Below, in pieces: positions 9,828 to 18,568 of a DNA stretch of 64,000 bases. Position numbers and translations under genes: made by a program. Within the stretch, counting starts at the first letter, position 1. Each line of letters opens with the position of its first letter. Location of the stretch: positions 124,001 through 188,000 of the forward strand of contig JAHELC010000002.1 in assembly GCA_024644405.1 (NCBI GenBank). The letters are read 5' to 3'. The notes under the pieces were generated by a model, which did not search any database, was not told the origin of the DNA, and was given only the letters and a program-made list of their open reading frames with translations. The DNA comes from Nitrospinaceae bacterium. GTDB lineage: Bacteria > Nitrospinota > Nitrospinia > Nitrospinales > Nitrospinaceae.

Positions 9828-10967
9828 GTGATTCGCCTGATCCTGGTTTGTTTCATAGCCTCGGCGGTGCTCGGCACCTTTACCGGATGCGGTCCCAGCG
9901 CCAGGGATCCCCAACCGTTCGCCATCCCCTCTGCGTACAAGGTCGGTAAAAAACCCGCCACGGTGGTCGCCCACGACATGAACAACGATGAGTATCCGGA
10001 CCTCCTGATCCCGAACACGGACGACCATACGCTGATGTTCTTCGAGGGCAACGGCGACGGTTCGTTCAAGGAACCGTTCGTGATGAATACCGGGCGCGAG
10101 CCGGTCGCCCTGGCGGTGGCGGATTTCAACGGCGACCGCATTCCCGATGCCGCTGTGTGCAACTACGGCGACGGTAATTTCTCTATTATCCTCGGGCAAA
10201 TAGACGGCGTGTTCAAAATGCTCGATCCGGTGAAGACCGGCAAACTGCCGATCGCCATCACCACCGGCGATTTCAACAACGACCGCAAGGCGGACCTGGC
10301 GGTGACCTTACGGTTCGACAAGCTGATCATTTTTCTCGGCAACGGCGACGGTACCTTCAAACAGGCGGAGGCCTATATCGCACCGGGCACGCCGTCGCGG
10401 CTGGTTACCGGGGATTACAACGGTGACAAGAATACCGACCTCGCCATCACCTTCAACGCGATGAATACCAATTTCATCCGCATCTATGACGGCAACGGTG
10501 ACGGCACCTTCCGGATTCCCCGAAAGATCAAAGGCGGCAAACAGGCCGCCTTCATCACACAAAGCGATATGAACGGCGACGGCCATCTGGACCTGATCAT
10601 CTCCAGCGCCCTGGCCGACAGTTTGACCCTGTTTCTGGGCGACGGCAAAGGTGGCTTTACCCGCCAGCAGGATTTCGCCGCGGAAAAAGGACCGGGTTAC
10701 ATCGTGGCGGGTGAGTTTACCGGCGACAGGATACCGGATTTGATCGTCGGCAACGTACGCGACGGGGACATCTCGTTACTGCAGGGGCGGGGCGACGGGT
10801 CGTTCATCTTTCCGCATTTCAATTATGCGGTGGGACGCCAACCGCGCTCCCTCGCCGCCGCCGATTTCAACAAGGACGGATTGGAAGACCTCGCGGTGCT
10901 TCTCTACGATTCCGCCACCCTCCAGATCTTCATGCGCAAAATCGACAACCCCCGCATTGAGGGCTGA
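9828..10967 (+). CDS. FG-GAP/VCBS-repeat beta-propeller lipoprotein
   Basis: 379-residue exported protein starting at a GTG. The signal peptide ends in a somewhat imperfect lipobox (FTGC, Cys21), suggesting a lipid-anchored envelope protein. It contains about seven FG-GAP/VCBS repeats, each with a Ca2+-binding DxNxDxxxD loop (DMNNDEYPD, DFNGDRIPD, DFNNDRKAD, DYNGDKNTD, DMNGDGHLD, DFNKDGLED) and a GNGDGTF turn. This should form a seven-bladed integrin-like propeller. Such proteins are implicated in adhesion or surface binding; no enzymatic domain is visible. The number of repeats is consistent with a complete propeller. Confidence 0.88.
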   Translation: MIRLILVCFIASAVLGTFTGCGPSARDPQPFAIPSAYKVGKKPATVVAHDMNNDEYPDLLIPNTDDHTLMFFEGNGDGSFKEPFVMNTGREPVALAVADFNGDRIPDAAVCNYGDGNFSIILGQIDGVFKMLDPVKTGKLPIAITTGDFNNDRKADLAVTLRFDKLIIFLGNGDGTFKQAEAYIAPGTPSRLVTGDYNGDKNTDLAITFNAMNTNFIRIYDGNGDGTFRIPRKIKGGKQAAFITQSDMNGDGHLDLIISSALADSLTLFLGDGKGGFTRQQDFAAEKGPGYIVAGEFTGDRIPDLIVGNVRDGDISLLQGRGDGSFIFPHFNYAVGRQPRSLAAADFNKDGLEDLAVLLYDSATLQIFMRKIDNPRIEG

Positions 10968-10969
10968 CC

Positions 10970-10997
10970 CTCTAGCAGGGGAGGCAACTGACTAAAC
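10970..10997 (+). repeat. Partial R-family intergenic repeat
   Basis: CCTCTAGCAGGGGAGGCAAC followed by TGACT resembles the start of the R copy at 23764-23793 (CCTCTAGCGAGGGAGGCATC then TGGCTGAC). Only the first third of the element is present. It starts within 3 bp of the FG-GAP gene stop codon. Confidence 0.45.
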
Positions 10998-11022
10998 TGA
11001 CAACTTGGCTTAAAATATTTGA

Positions 11023-13131
11023 TTAACCCCCGGTGAGTTTGGGGGCGCTGTAAGCAGGCAGGCGGTTATAGAGGATCATTTTTGTTTCGGTGTCGAGGCG
11101 GCCGTGGTCCTTCAGGTTGTAATAGCGCTGGAACTTGGCCACGGCATCGGCGGTGCGCCGGCCGTACCGGGAATCGGGTGGTTGCTTGTAATACCCGAGC
11201 CGGTTCAATTGTTTTTGAAGCCACACGGAGTGCTCGCCCTGGTACCCGGTTTTCATATCGCCGGGCAGTTTCTCAAAATTTTTCCACGGCACCCAGGCCT
11301 TGTGCGTCCATAGCGACTCAAACAGAGACAGCGGAATTTCAAACGTCTCGTTGGATTGAAACACTCCCACATTTCCCTTGAGCCCCACCAACGCCAGGTA
11401 GCGCGCGCCTTTGCCGTCCGGCAGATTGAGCTCCACCAGAGCCGGATAGTTGAGCGTCGTCAACCGGTGCAGGTTGCCGTTCGATTCATAGACGGACAGC
11501 CCGTAATCGGCTTTCAGGATTTTCCGGGCCTGCGGCGTCAGGGTGACCGTTTCTTTTTTGAAGGCGCGCCAGCGTTGCAACACCCAGCGTGCGGCTTCGA
11601 TTTTACTTTCACCGGTCGTCAACGTGGACAACTGTTCCACCAACTCTTTTTCCCGGGAAAATTGTACCGGAGTTTGTGATACCTCAGCCGTTACAGCGGC
11701 GCCGTTTTCTCCTGCACCTTGGGCCGGGGCGTTGTCCATTGAGGACAGGGTGCGCGTCTGGGGCTGCGCTTGCGGCACCAGCTGTCCCGGCTGGGTCAAA
11801 TTAAGGGGCGTCTGCTCGATCATTTCGGTAATCCTGGATTCCTGCGGTACCGCACCGGTCGATGGATACTGGCTTTGAAAATACAACGCGAATGCTCCCA
11901 GCACTCCGATGACCAATAAAGCGGCGGCCAGCCTCTGATGTCCTCTTCCCCGCGGAGGTTTCAGTTGGATGTCCCCCAATTTTTTCTCCGCCAGTCCCAC
12001 AACAATGCGGTCAATCTTTTTCACTCCCTGAAGATGCGCTTCCGCCAGCGCCTGGTCGGCGATGCGGTTGATCAACCGGGGAAGACCGCCGGAGGCCCGG
12101 AACACGGCATCGGCTGCAGGCCGGCTGAAGGCCACTTTGCCCTTGCCCCCCGCCACGTTCAGGCGGTGTTGAATATAACCGTGCGTTTCTTCCAAATTCA
12201 GAGGATGCAGTTCCCATTGGGCACCGATGCGTTGTTGCAGCGATGCCATGGAGGACCGGTTCAGAATTTTGTCCAAATCCGTCTGACCGATCAAAATAAT
12301 CTGCAGCAATTTTTCTTTTGCGGTTTCAAGGTTGGACAGGATGCGCAACTCTTCGAGTAACTCCGGAGCCATATCCTGCGCTTCGTCCACCACCACGGCC
12401 ACGCGCCGCCCCTGCTCTTTCTTCCGGAAGAGGAATTCACGCAAATGAAACAGCAACTCTTTTTTGTTGGTGCTGTGCGACGGCAGGTTGAATTCGGCAT
12501 TGATGGTTTGCATCAGCTCGACGGCGCGGTCGCAGGGATGATTCAAATAGGCGAAATCGATCCCCGAATTCAGTTCCTTCAGGAAACTGCGGCAGAGGGT
12601 GGTCTTGCCGGTCCCCACCGCTCCGGTGATTTTCACGATTCCCTTGTTCTCCTGGAGGGAGAGCACCAACTGGGCCAGCACTTCTTTGTGCCGGGTGCTC
12701 AGGTAATAGTAATCCGGGTCGGGGGTGAGTTCGAACGGCTTGGCACTCAGCCCGAAAAAATCCAGGTACGTCCGTACCAGCTTGCGTTTGGCGATCATCA
12801 CCTCGACGTCGCCCACCCCACGGGGCGCAGTGACTGCAGACGGTTCGCCGGGATTGTCCGGTGGATTATCCACCGGATTGGGGGTCAGTTGCAGCCGGGC
12901 GTTATAGGCTTCGCGCTTGGCATCATCCGAAAGCAGGTCGAACGCTTCCTGGACCTGTTCGATCTGCTCGATCAGCGAACCTTCCAGGGGACCCGGCTTG
13001 GGGCGCTCCTGGGGATGATCGAAATAACGGATCCAGCCCAGGTAAGATTCCTTGACCTGTCGCGGCGAAGCCTGGGGCGAAATACCCAAAGCTTTATAGT
13101 AATCGGTATGTTTGACGGTAGGCACGGGCAC
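11023..13131 (-). CDS. J-like domain / ExeA-type AAA ATPase / peptidoglycan-binding fusion
   Basis: 702-residue protein. Residues about 8-82 form a DnaJ-like four-helix pattern (DYYKALGISPQASPRQVKESY...VQEAFDLLSDDAKREAYNA), but the HPD tripeptide that activates DnaK is HPQ. Residues about 115-390 are a GspA/ExeA-type AAA ATPase with Walker A GAVGTGKT, Walker B VAVVVDEAQD and the family opening FFGLSAKPFELTPDPDYYY. A membrane helix (LAAALLVIGVLGAFALYF, about 400-420) follows. The periplasmic part ends in a PG_binding_1 domain (WLQKQLNRLGYY...AVAKFQRYYNL). ExeA proteins couple ATP hydrolysis to peptidoglycan interaction during secretin assembly; no secretin gene is nearby. Alternatively it is a general envelope-spanning ATPase. 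Confidence 0.88.
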   Translation of the reverse strand: MPVPTVKHTDYYKALGISPQASPRQVKESYLGWIRYFDHPQERPKPGPLEGSLIEQIEQVQEAFDLLSDDAKREAYNARLQLTPNPVDNPPDNPGEPSAVTAPRGVGDVEVMIAKRKLVRTYLDFFGLSAKPFELTPDPDYYYLSTRHKEVLAQLVLSLQENKGIVKITGAVGTGKTTLCRSFLKELNSGIDFAYLNHPCDRAVELMQTINAEFNLPSHSTNKKELLFHLREFLFRKKEQGRRVAVVVDEAQDMAPELLEELRILSNLETAKEKLLQIILIGQTDLDKILNRSSMASLQQRIGAQWELHPLNLEETHGYIQHRLNVAGGKGKVAFSRPAADAVFRASGGLPRLINRIADQALAEAHLQGVKKIDRIVVGLAEKKLGDIQLKPPRGRGHQRLAAALLVIGVLGAFALYFQSQYPSTGAVPQESRITEMIEQTPLNLTQPGQLVPQAQPQTRTLSSMDNAPAQGAGENGAAVTAEVSQTPVQFSREKELVEQLSTLTTGESKIEAARWVLQRWRAFKKETVTLTPQARKILKADYGLSVYESNGNLHRLTTLNYPALVELNLPDGKGARYLALVGLKGNVGVFQSNETFEIPLSLFESLWTHKAWVPWKNFEKLPGDMKTGYQGEHSVWLQKQLNRLGYYKQPPDSRYGRRTADAVAKFQRYYNLKDHGRLDTETKMILYNRLPAYSAPKLTGG

Positions 13132-13280
13132 TCTCCAATAATTCAGTTACTTAATCGATATCCGCGGCGCTTGTGGACCGCCGTAACAATATACAAATTC
13201 TGGAGAGGGCTGTAAACAAAAATTGAGATATAAGCCCTTAAAAAACAATAATATGGCTAAATATCCAGCAGTCTGAGCCG

Positions 13281-13346
13281 GCTCCTGCCCGGAGAGGGAA
13301 CTTGCTGACCGTTTGCGCCCAAGAGAAACTACTGGGACGCAATTTT
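13281..13346 (+). repeat. Dispersed intergenic repeat, R motif
   Basis: CTCCTGCCCGGAGAGGGAAC...GCTGACCGTTTGCG...AAGAGAAACT...GACGCAATTTT matches, with substitutions, the copies at 13746-13816, 22236-22303, 23757-23836 and (minus strand) 60279-60357. It lies in the upstream spacer between the J-like/ExeA gene and yacG. Confidence 0.7.
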
Positions 13347-13438
13347 CCTGCTCCCCCCTATGGGCGGGCTGAGAGCGGTTGACCGGGAAGGTCGGAGGGG
13401 GGTATGGTGTGGCCCAACGGCTCCCTTGACAGGACCCT

Positions 13439-13642
13439 GTGATAATGACCTCAAAGCCCAAACCCAAACCGAAATGTCCCACCTGCGGAAAGCCTGCGAT
13501 CAAACAGGACAATGCCTTTTTTCCGTTCTGCTCCGAGCAGTGCCAGCTCATTGATCTGGGAAATTGGCTGACCAGCGGCTACAGCATCCCCGGCACCGAT
13601 ACTCCCTCAGCACCGGATGATGACCATCCCGAAAACAATTGA
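13439..13642 (+). CDS. yacG: YacG-type zinc protein (DNA gyrase inhibitor family)
   Basis: 67-residue zinc-finger protein with the YacG pattern CPTCGKPAI...FFPFCSEQCQLIDLGNWLTSGYSIPG. The four zinc-binding cysteines (CxxC...CxxxC) and the DLGxW motif are present. In E. coli YacG binds GyrB and inhibits DNA gyrase. Two in-frame starts are possible: GTG 13439 (AGGA 5 bp upstream) or ATG 13445. It stands alone between repeats, and the repeat-rich spacer follows directly after its stop codon. Confidence 0.9.
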   Translation: MIMTSKPKPKPKCPTCGKPAIKQDNAFFPFCSEQCQLIDLGNWLTSGYSIPGTDTPSAPDDDHPENN

Positions 13643-13698
13643 CAGGCTGAGCCTGTCGCAGCATAGCACCCTGCCGCCCTTCGACAGGCTCAGGGTGA
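13641..13698 (+). repeat. GACAGGCTGAGCCTGTCG palindrome and partial copy
   Basis: A near-perfect palindrome (GACAGGCTGAGCCTGTCG, 13641-13658) begins at the yacG stop codon. A related TTCGACAGGCTCAGGGTGAC follows at 13679-13698. Sequences of this kind occur as dispersed intergenic elements in many bacteria. It could form a hairpin in the yacG 3' end. Confidence 0.6.
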
Positions 13699-13720
13699 CA
13701 CCGGCGAGCCGCCGGGGGCA

Positions 13721-13745
13721 AAATTGGGTCCAGCGTCACGCTGGC
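13721..13745 (+). repeat. Dispersed repeat, B motif
   Basis: AAATTGGGTCCAGCGTCACG followed by CTGGC. It recurs at 22301-22325 with a single mismatch, and in inverted orientation at 45417-45441 with two mismatches. Inside it CCAGCGTCACGCTGG forms a short inverted repeat. This copy runs directly into the R motif at 13746. Confidence 0.75.
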
Positions 13746-13816
13746 CTCCTACCCGGAGGGGGAACTGGCTGACCGGTATCGGCCAAATGGAATCTCTGGG
13801 CGCAATTCAGGGTTTG
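13746..13816 (+). repeat. Dispersed intergenic repeat, R motif
   Basis: CTCCTACCCGGAGGGGGAAC then GGCTGACCGGTATCGGCC, ATCTCTGGGCGCAATTCAGG and GTTT. The best matches are 22236-22303 and, in reverse, 60279-60357. It is joined head-to-tail to the B motif ending at 13745. Confidence 0.75.
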
Positions 13817-13902
13817 AAGTAGAGGTAGTCCTTAGAATGCGATGACAATCGTTCATCCGCGTCACTCAGCCCCAGCTAAACTTGCTCCAGGCCTAGCCTG
13901 GG

Positions 13903-14370
13903 CTAGGGTTTGATGTAGAGGTAGCCCTGTTCCTGCAGGTCGGCGATGCGCTTGACCGCAACCGGATGCGCGGTGGGCTGGAACCCCGGCGTCAGTTTAT
14001 CCAGGGGACGGTTGAACAGTTTCATGGACACCTGGCACATTTCCGGTTCCACACCTTTGTCCAACACCGCTTTCAGTTTGGCCTTGAGGACGGGGTCGAC
14101 TTTTTCCTTGTCGAACAGCATCAGGGCCGGACCGTGCACCACCACCTTGACGTCGATTTTGTCCCGTCCGCCTTCCGCCTCGATGTGTTTGTTGATGAGC
14201 GCCATGGCGTACTTGGCGGTGCCAACGTCGGAGCCGTCGATGTGATACAGCACTTTCAATTTACCGTCGGGGGTGCGGTGGTTGTCGGCTCCCGCCTGCG
14301 CGGATACCGCTCCCGCCAACAGAAAAACTCCAATCAGTAAGATTCTGAATAGACCTTTGCGTTGCAACAT
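13903..14370 (-). CDS. Exported DsrE-like protein
   Basis: 155 residues from the ATG at 14370, chosen for the strong AGGAGGAC ribosome-binding site and the signal peptide that follows (LLIGVFLLAGAVSAQA). The mature part has the DsrE/DsrF-like Rossmann pattern: KVLYHIDGSDVGTAKYAMALINKHIEA, DVKVVVHGPALMLF, then LKAVLDKGVEPEMCQVSM, with one cysteine. This subfamily (DsrE-like with signal peptide) is found in sulfur- and nitrogen-oxidising bacteria. A role in periplasmic sulfur chemistry is possible but not shown by the sequence. Confidence 0.78.
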   Translation of the reverse strand: MLQRKGLFRILLIGVFLLAGAVSAQAGADNHRTPDGKLKVLYHIDGSDVGTAKYAMALINKHIEAEGGRDKIDVKVVVHGPALMLFDKEKVDPVLKAKLKAVLDKGVEPEMCQVSMKLFNRPLDKLTPGFQPTAHPVAVKRIADLQEQGYLYIKP

Positions 14371-14488
14371 GTAGTCCTCCTGGAACTGCGTTCCAATTTT
14401 TTTTGATGAGCCCCTCTCATTACCCGGAGAGAGGCTGAATTGATGTTTATCCGAGTGTATCACGGCTTGAATTTCCACCAGCAATTTC

Positions 14489-14884
14489 TCAGCGGCTTTT
14501 TTTGGGGTCGTCGGAATGGGGAATGGGAGGCAGGTCATTGTAACTCAGCTTAAATCCGGGATGCGCGAATTTGAACAGCAGGTCGATTACCTGACGGATG
14601 GCGGCAACGTGGTATTTGCGCGCCGGGGCGCCGTCGAAGTGCGGGTCGTCCTCCTCCATGGAAATGGTTCCCGGACTGAGGTAGTTGAGATAAAACGCGC
14701 CGAGCGGGCGGAACTTCTCCAGCGGTTCGTCCTCCGGGCAGGAGTTGACGATGATCATGTGGATATCCTGCCCCGGTGTGGAATACACCTCGAACAGGCC
14801 GCCTTCCTTGATGGTGTTGCGGCGGCAATAGTCCAGAATCCGGTGCGCATCCTGGACCGAAACCTCCCTGTAAACAACGTGCAT
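14489..14884 (-). CDS. Conserved hypothetical cytoplasmic protein
   Basis: 131 residues from the ATG at 14884, preceded by GGGAC; a longer frame from a TTG at 14947 is possible but less likely. The family is not recognised. There is no signal peptide or membrane segment. The sequence shows a mixed alpha/beta pattern (VYREVSVQDAHRILDYCRR, DIHMIIVNSCPEDEPLEKF, RQVIDLLFKFAHPGFKLSYN). It lies 118 bp upstream of the DsrE-like gene on the same strand and is divergent from the gene at 15007, so it may share regulation with the DsrE-like gene. Confidence 0.6.
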   Translation of the reverse strand: MHVVYREVSVQDAHRILDYCRRNTIKEGGLFEVYSTPGQDIHMIIVNSCPEDEPLEKFRPLGAFYLNYLSPGTISMEEDDPHFDGAPARKYHVAAIRQVIDLLFKFAHPGFKLSYNDLPPIPHSDDPKKSR

Positions 14885-15006
14885 GAGCGTCCCGTGGCTG
14901 TTTGCGTAACCCCGATTATGGGTTTTGAAGGCCCGGTTTGCAAACAAATAAAATAATGATATGGTTAAGGAAATACCCTTATAAGTCCTTGTTCCCAGGT
15001 GACAAC

Positions 15007-15603
15007 ATGAACGATAAGTTGGAAATGCTGTTGGAAAAATTCCGGAACGTCGAACGCGAATTGACGGAGGAAATGCAGAAAAAACATGAGGAATTTTTCT
15101 ACACGATTAAAAAGAAAAAAATCCGCTTCAAACGGGAAATCAAACTGCAGCACAAAATGTTAATGATTACCGCGCTTCAATATATTCGCGGGGCCCGGCC
15201 GCTGGCCATTCTCACCATGCCGGTGATCTGGGCCTGTTTGATTCCCGCTATATTGATGGATGTGACGATATCAATTTACCAGGCCGTCTGCTTTCCCGTG
15301 TACGGCATCCCGAAAGTACGACGGAGTGACTATGTGATTATTGACCGGCATAATCTGAGCTACTTGAATGCTTTCGAAAAGATTAATTGCATGTATTGCA
15401 GTTACTTCAACGGCCTGATGGGCTATGCGCGGGAAATGGCCGCACGCACGGAGCAGCACTGGTGTCCGATCAAGCACGCCCGGAAAGGGGGAAACATTCA
15501 CAGCCGCTACAAATATTTTCTCGATTACGGCGACGCCAAACGATATCACAATGAAATGGAAACCATACGCCGCAACTTTGAGGACATCAATCAAGAGAAT
15601 TGA
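15007..15603 (+). CDS. Conserved membrane-associated hypothetical protein
   Basis: 198 residues from the ATG at 15007, chosen because AGGTGACAAC directly precedes it and upstream in-frame codons look non-coding. The N-terminal third is a charged coiled-coil-like segment rich in Lys/Glu (about 1-45). One or two hydrophobic segments follow (LAILTMPVIWACLIPAILMD and ISIYQAVCFPVYG). After them is a soluble, Cys/His-containing part (CMYCSYFNGLMGYAREMAA, EQHWCPIKHA), a motif set seen in a widespread uncharacterised family. The CxxC plus C/H residues could bind metal; that is inference. Confidence 0.65.
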   Translation: MNDKLEMLLEKFRNVERELTEEMQKKHEEFFYTIKKKKIRFKREIKLQHKMLMITALQYIRGARPLAILTMPVIWACLIPAILMDVTISIYQAVCFPVYGIPKVRRSDYVIIDRHNLSYLNAFEKINCMYCSYFNGLMGYAREMAARTEQHWCPIKHARKGGNIHSRYKYFLDYGDAKRYHNEMETIRRNFEDINQEN

Positions 15604-15634
15604 TAAAAACGATATCCACAGCCGGAGTCAAGTT

Positions 15635-16165
15635 ATGAGATCAAACCTTTGTTCAAAAATTGCCGGGTCCGCCGTGGCGGTTTTCCTGTACCTGACCGTC
15701 ACCCATCTGGCGTTCGGAGTCACCGCCGCGAACCTGGGCAATACCAAGGCCGATGACATCCGGCGACTGTTGAAGGTTTCGGGCATTCACGATCAATTGA
15801 ACATCGTGAAAAACAATCTGCTCAATCAGTACTCGATGGGATTTTCAGGAGCCTACCCCAAAACGCCTGACGCGTTCTGGGAGGAGTACTATGAACTGAT
15901 CGGGCAACAGGACATCGACACCCTGGTGGAACGGATGGTTCCGGTGTACGACAAAAACATGTCGCACGAGGTGATCCGCAAACTCATCGAGATGTTCGAG
16001 ACGCCGTTCTGGGAAGAATGGAAGGTGAAGATGCCCGCCATCAGCCGCGAGGCGGGGCAGATCGGCAGTGAATGGGGACAGGCATTGCTCCAATCCGAAG
16101 ATTTCAATAAAAAACTGGAGGCGTTGATCCAGAAACACGACCTCGAAGGCCTGAACACAGAGTGA
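15635..16165 (+). CDS. Exported DUF2059-like protein
   Basis: 176 residues from the ATG at 15635 (GGAG 8 bp upstream). It has a signal peptide of about 29 residues ending near LAFGVTA. The mature part resembles DUF2059 proteins: an N-terminal LLKVSGIHDQLNIVKNNLL helix and a C-terminal core VYDKNMSHEVIRKLIEMFETPFWEEWKVKMP, where the family has a conserved F-x-x-x-F/G and a MP motif. The function of the family is unknown; periplasmic location is expected. It follows the membrane-associated gene by 31 bp and is probably cotranscribed with it. Confidence 0.7.
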   Translation: MRSNLCSKIAGSAVAVFLYLTVTHLAFGVTAANLGNTKADDIRRLLKVSGIHDQLNIVKNNLLNQYSMGFSGAYPKTPDAFWEEYYELIGQQDIDTLVERMVPVYDKNMSHEVIRKLIEMFETPFWEEWKVKMPAISREAGQIGSEWGQALLQSEDFNKKLEALIQKHDLEGLNTE

Positions 16166-16309
16166 ACGGCATACAGTAAAGCGCGGCATTACCGCTCCTG
16201 CTCACACCACTTTCGCCACTCCCGACCACCTTCCAAATAGTTTTCGTCTCTACTCTCTTCCGTCTTATAATACCCGGAGGTACCACAAACAGGCCCTGGA
16301 GTACCACCG

Positions 16310-16774
16310 ATGTTCGACGACCTTAAAAGTATTATCGAAATTCCCATCGCCGAGAAGGATCACAAAAAGGTGGCCCAGCTGATTCAGTTTATCGGCAAGA
16401 TGTCGCTCAAGGGCGGCGGCAAGGTGCCGCTCCTGCATATTCTGAATATCGCCGGGTTCGATAAAAAAGAGGGCATACGCATTCAAAAAATCAGAGGCGA
16501 CCTCATCCTGCAAAGCGAAAAAGGGAAACTGGAAGGTTTGTTTCTCAACACCGGCCAGAAACTGCGGGAGAAGATACCCAACGTGCCGATGTTCGAGCCG
16601 GAGATCATCGGCGAGAAAAAAATCGGCGGCAACTTCAAAGTCTCCAAGAACCAGCTGGACCTGAACAAAATCCAGGGACTCACCGTCATCAAAACCGTCG
16701 GTGACAACCTGTTCGACCTTAAATTCAAGGTCAAAAGAGTCATCCTCACCCCGAAAACAGTTGCTGTGATTTAA
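16310..16774 (+). CDS. Hypothetical cytoplasmic protein
   Basis: 154-residue protein with no recognised family, no signal peptide and no membrane segment. It is basic and beta-rich (KIRGDLILQSEKGKLEGLFL, FEPEIIGEKKIGGNFKVSKNQ, LFDLKFKVKRVIL). The ATG follows CCTGGAGTACCACCG, a moderate ribosome-binding site. The last 4 bp overlap the convergent membrane-protein gene. Confidence 0.55.
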   Translation: MFDDLKSIIEIPIAEKDHKKVAQLIQFIGKMSLKGGGKVPLLHILNIAGFDKKEGIRIQKIRGDLILQSEKGKLEGLFLNTGQKLREKIPNVPMFEPEIIGEKKIGGNFKVSKNQLDLNKIQGLTVIKTVGDNLFDLKFKVKRVILTPKTVAVI

Positions 16775-17223
16775 CTCTTCAATCCAAATTCTTCCGGATA
16801 TTTTTTTCTGTAATAAAACCAAGAAAACAATAAAAAAAGAATAGCAACTGCACTAACCACTTCTAAGGTTATTCGTCTCATAGTTGGTTCATAATAAATA
16901 AAATTGCGCAAAAAACTTGTGGGCAAATAAATCATCAATGGAATGAAAATCCAATAGCAAGAAAAGATACTCAATGTTTTTTTATAAAAAATAAGGAACC
17001 CAGCTCCAAAAAATATTGCTAAAATTGATTTTGCAATATTCAATATGGCCCAACCGCTATATGTTGCTTTCGAAGTGACGACTGAAGCATACGAGACTTC
17101 TGGAACATAGATATACAAACCAAGGGCCCCGCTAAAAATACACACCACCCCCATTATTTTCACTGCCCAAAACAGGAATTTTTCCCATCTGTTATTTTGC
17201 GGATTTTTTTCGTATAAAGCCAT
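16771..17223 (-). CDS. AT-rich four-helix membrane protein, unknown function
   Basis: 150-residue protein with four hydrophobic segments (VKIMGVVCIFSGALGLYIYV, AILNIAKSILAIFFGAGFLI, FSCYWIFIPLMIYL, VVSAVAILFLLFSWFY) and a charged C-terminal tail. No family is recognised. The gene is clearly more AT-rich than its neighbours, suggesting recent acquisition. Start choice: ATG 17223, where GGAG sits very close (1-base spacing); GTG 17259 is an alternative that would add 12 residues. Confidence 0.6.
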   Translation of the reverse strand: MALYEKNPQNNRWEKFLFWAVKIMGVVCIFSGALGLYIYVPEVSYASVVTSKATYSGWAILNIAKSILAIFFGAGFLIFYKKTLSIFSCYWIFIPLMIYLPTSFLRNFIYYEPTMRRITLEVVSAVAILFLLFSWFYYRKKYPEEFGLKS

Positions 17224-17332
17224 ACTCCTAATATAAAGGCTGAACAGGCCAGTGGGCACAAATAATCAGCCTTTTTTCAGCTACCCTCCGGAGCAGTTGA
17301 CTTTACAGCCGTTTCCCGGTTAAATACCCGCC

Positions 17333-18199
<867 letters not shown>

Positions 18200-18568
18200 A
18201 TCCAGCTCATCAATAAACCCGGTGCGGCGTTGGCCGGGACCCCGTGGGTCATACAATTACATAGGAATAAGGAGAGCGCCCGAACCTCCGCTGAGTTTTT
18301 CTCAAAAACCCTGAACCTCATACGAACATGGGTTTTCATTCACAGCGATTGATCCCCGTTCCAATCCACATTACCAACCCTGATAAAAATTCCAGATTAA
18401 CAAATTATTAAAATATTCGGTTTCACTAGTCTTTTCAAAAAACCGCCTTATACTGGATATAGGGCAATAACGGTTTTTGAAGGTTTTATGTTTCCCCGTT
18501 ATTGAAAGCCCCCTATTTTGAAGTGAGGTCTCTCCTTTGAAATCCATCCCAAAACCAGGCAAGTAAAA
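18200..18568. other. Intergenic region with inverted repeat
   Basis: About 370 bp between glyQ and the LpxO-like gene. An imperfect inverted repeat spans 18459-18514: ATAGGG-CAATAACGG pairs with CCGTTATTG-aaag-CCCCCTAT around a loop of about 20 bases. It lies about 55 bp upstream of the hydroxylase start, so it could be in its 5' leader. No open frame with protein-like composition is seen. Confidence 0.45.

Noticed and set aside
11023-13131. Idea that the J-like/ExeA protein is a type II secretion operon member
   Set aside because: No secretin, pseudopilin or ATPase-E gene is adjacent. The link to secretion rests on family only.
13641-13816. Possible CRISPR array or insertion sequence
   Set aside because: Copies are few, imperfect and have no regular spacers, no transposase and no terminal repeats. 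They are dispersed intergenic elements.
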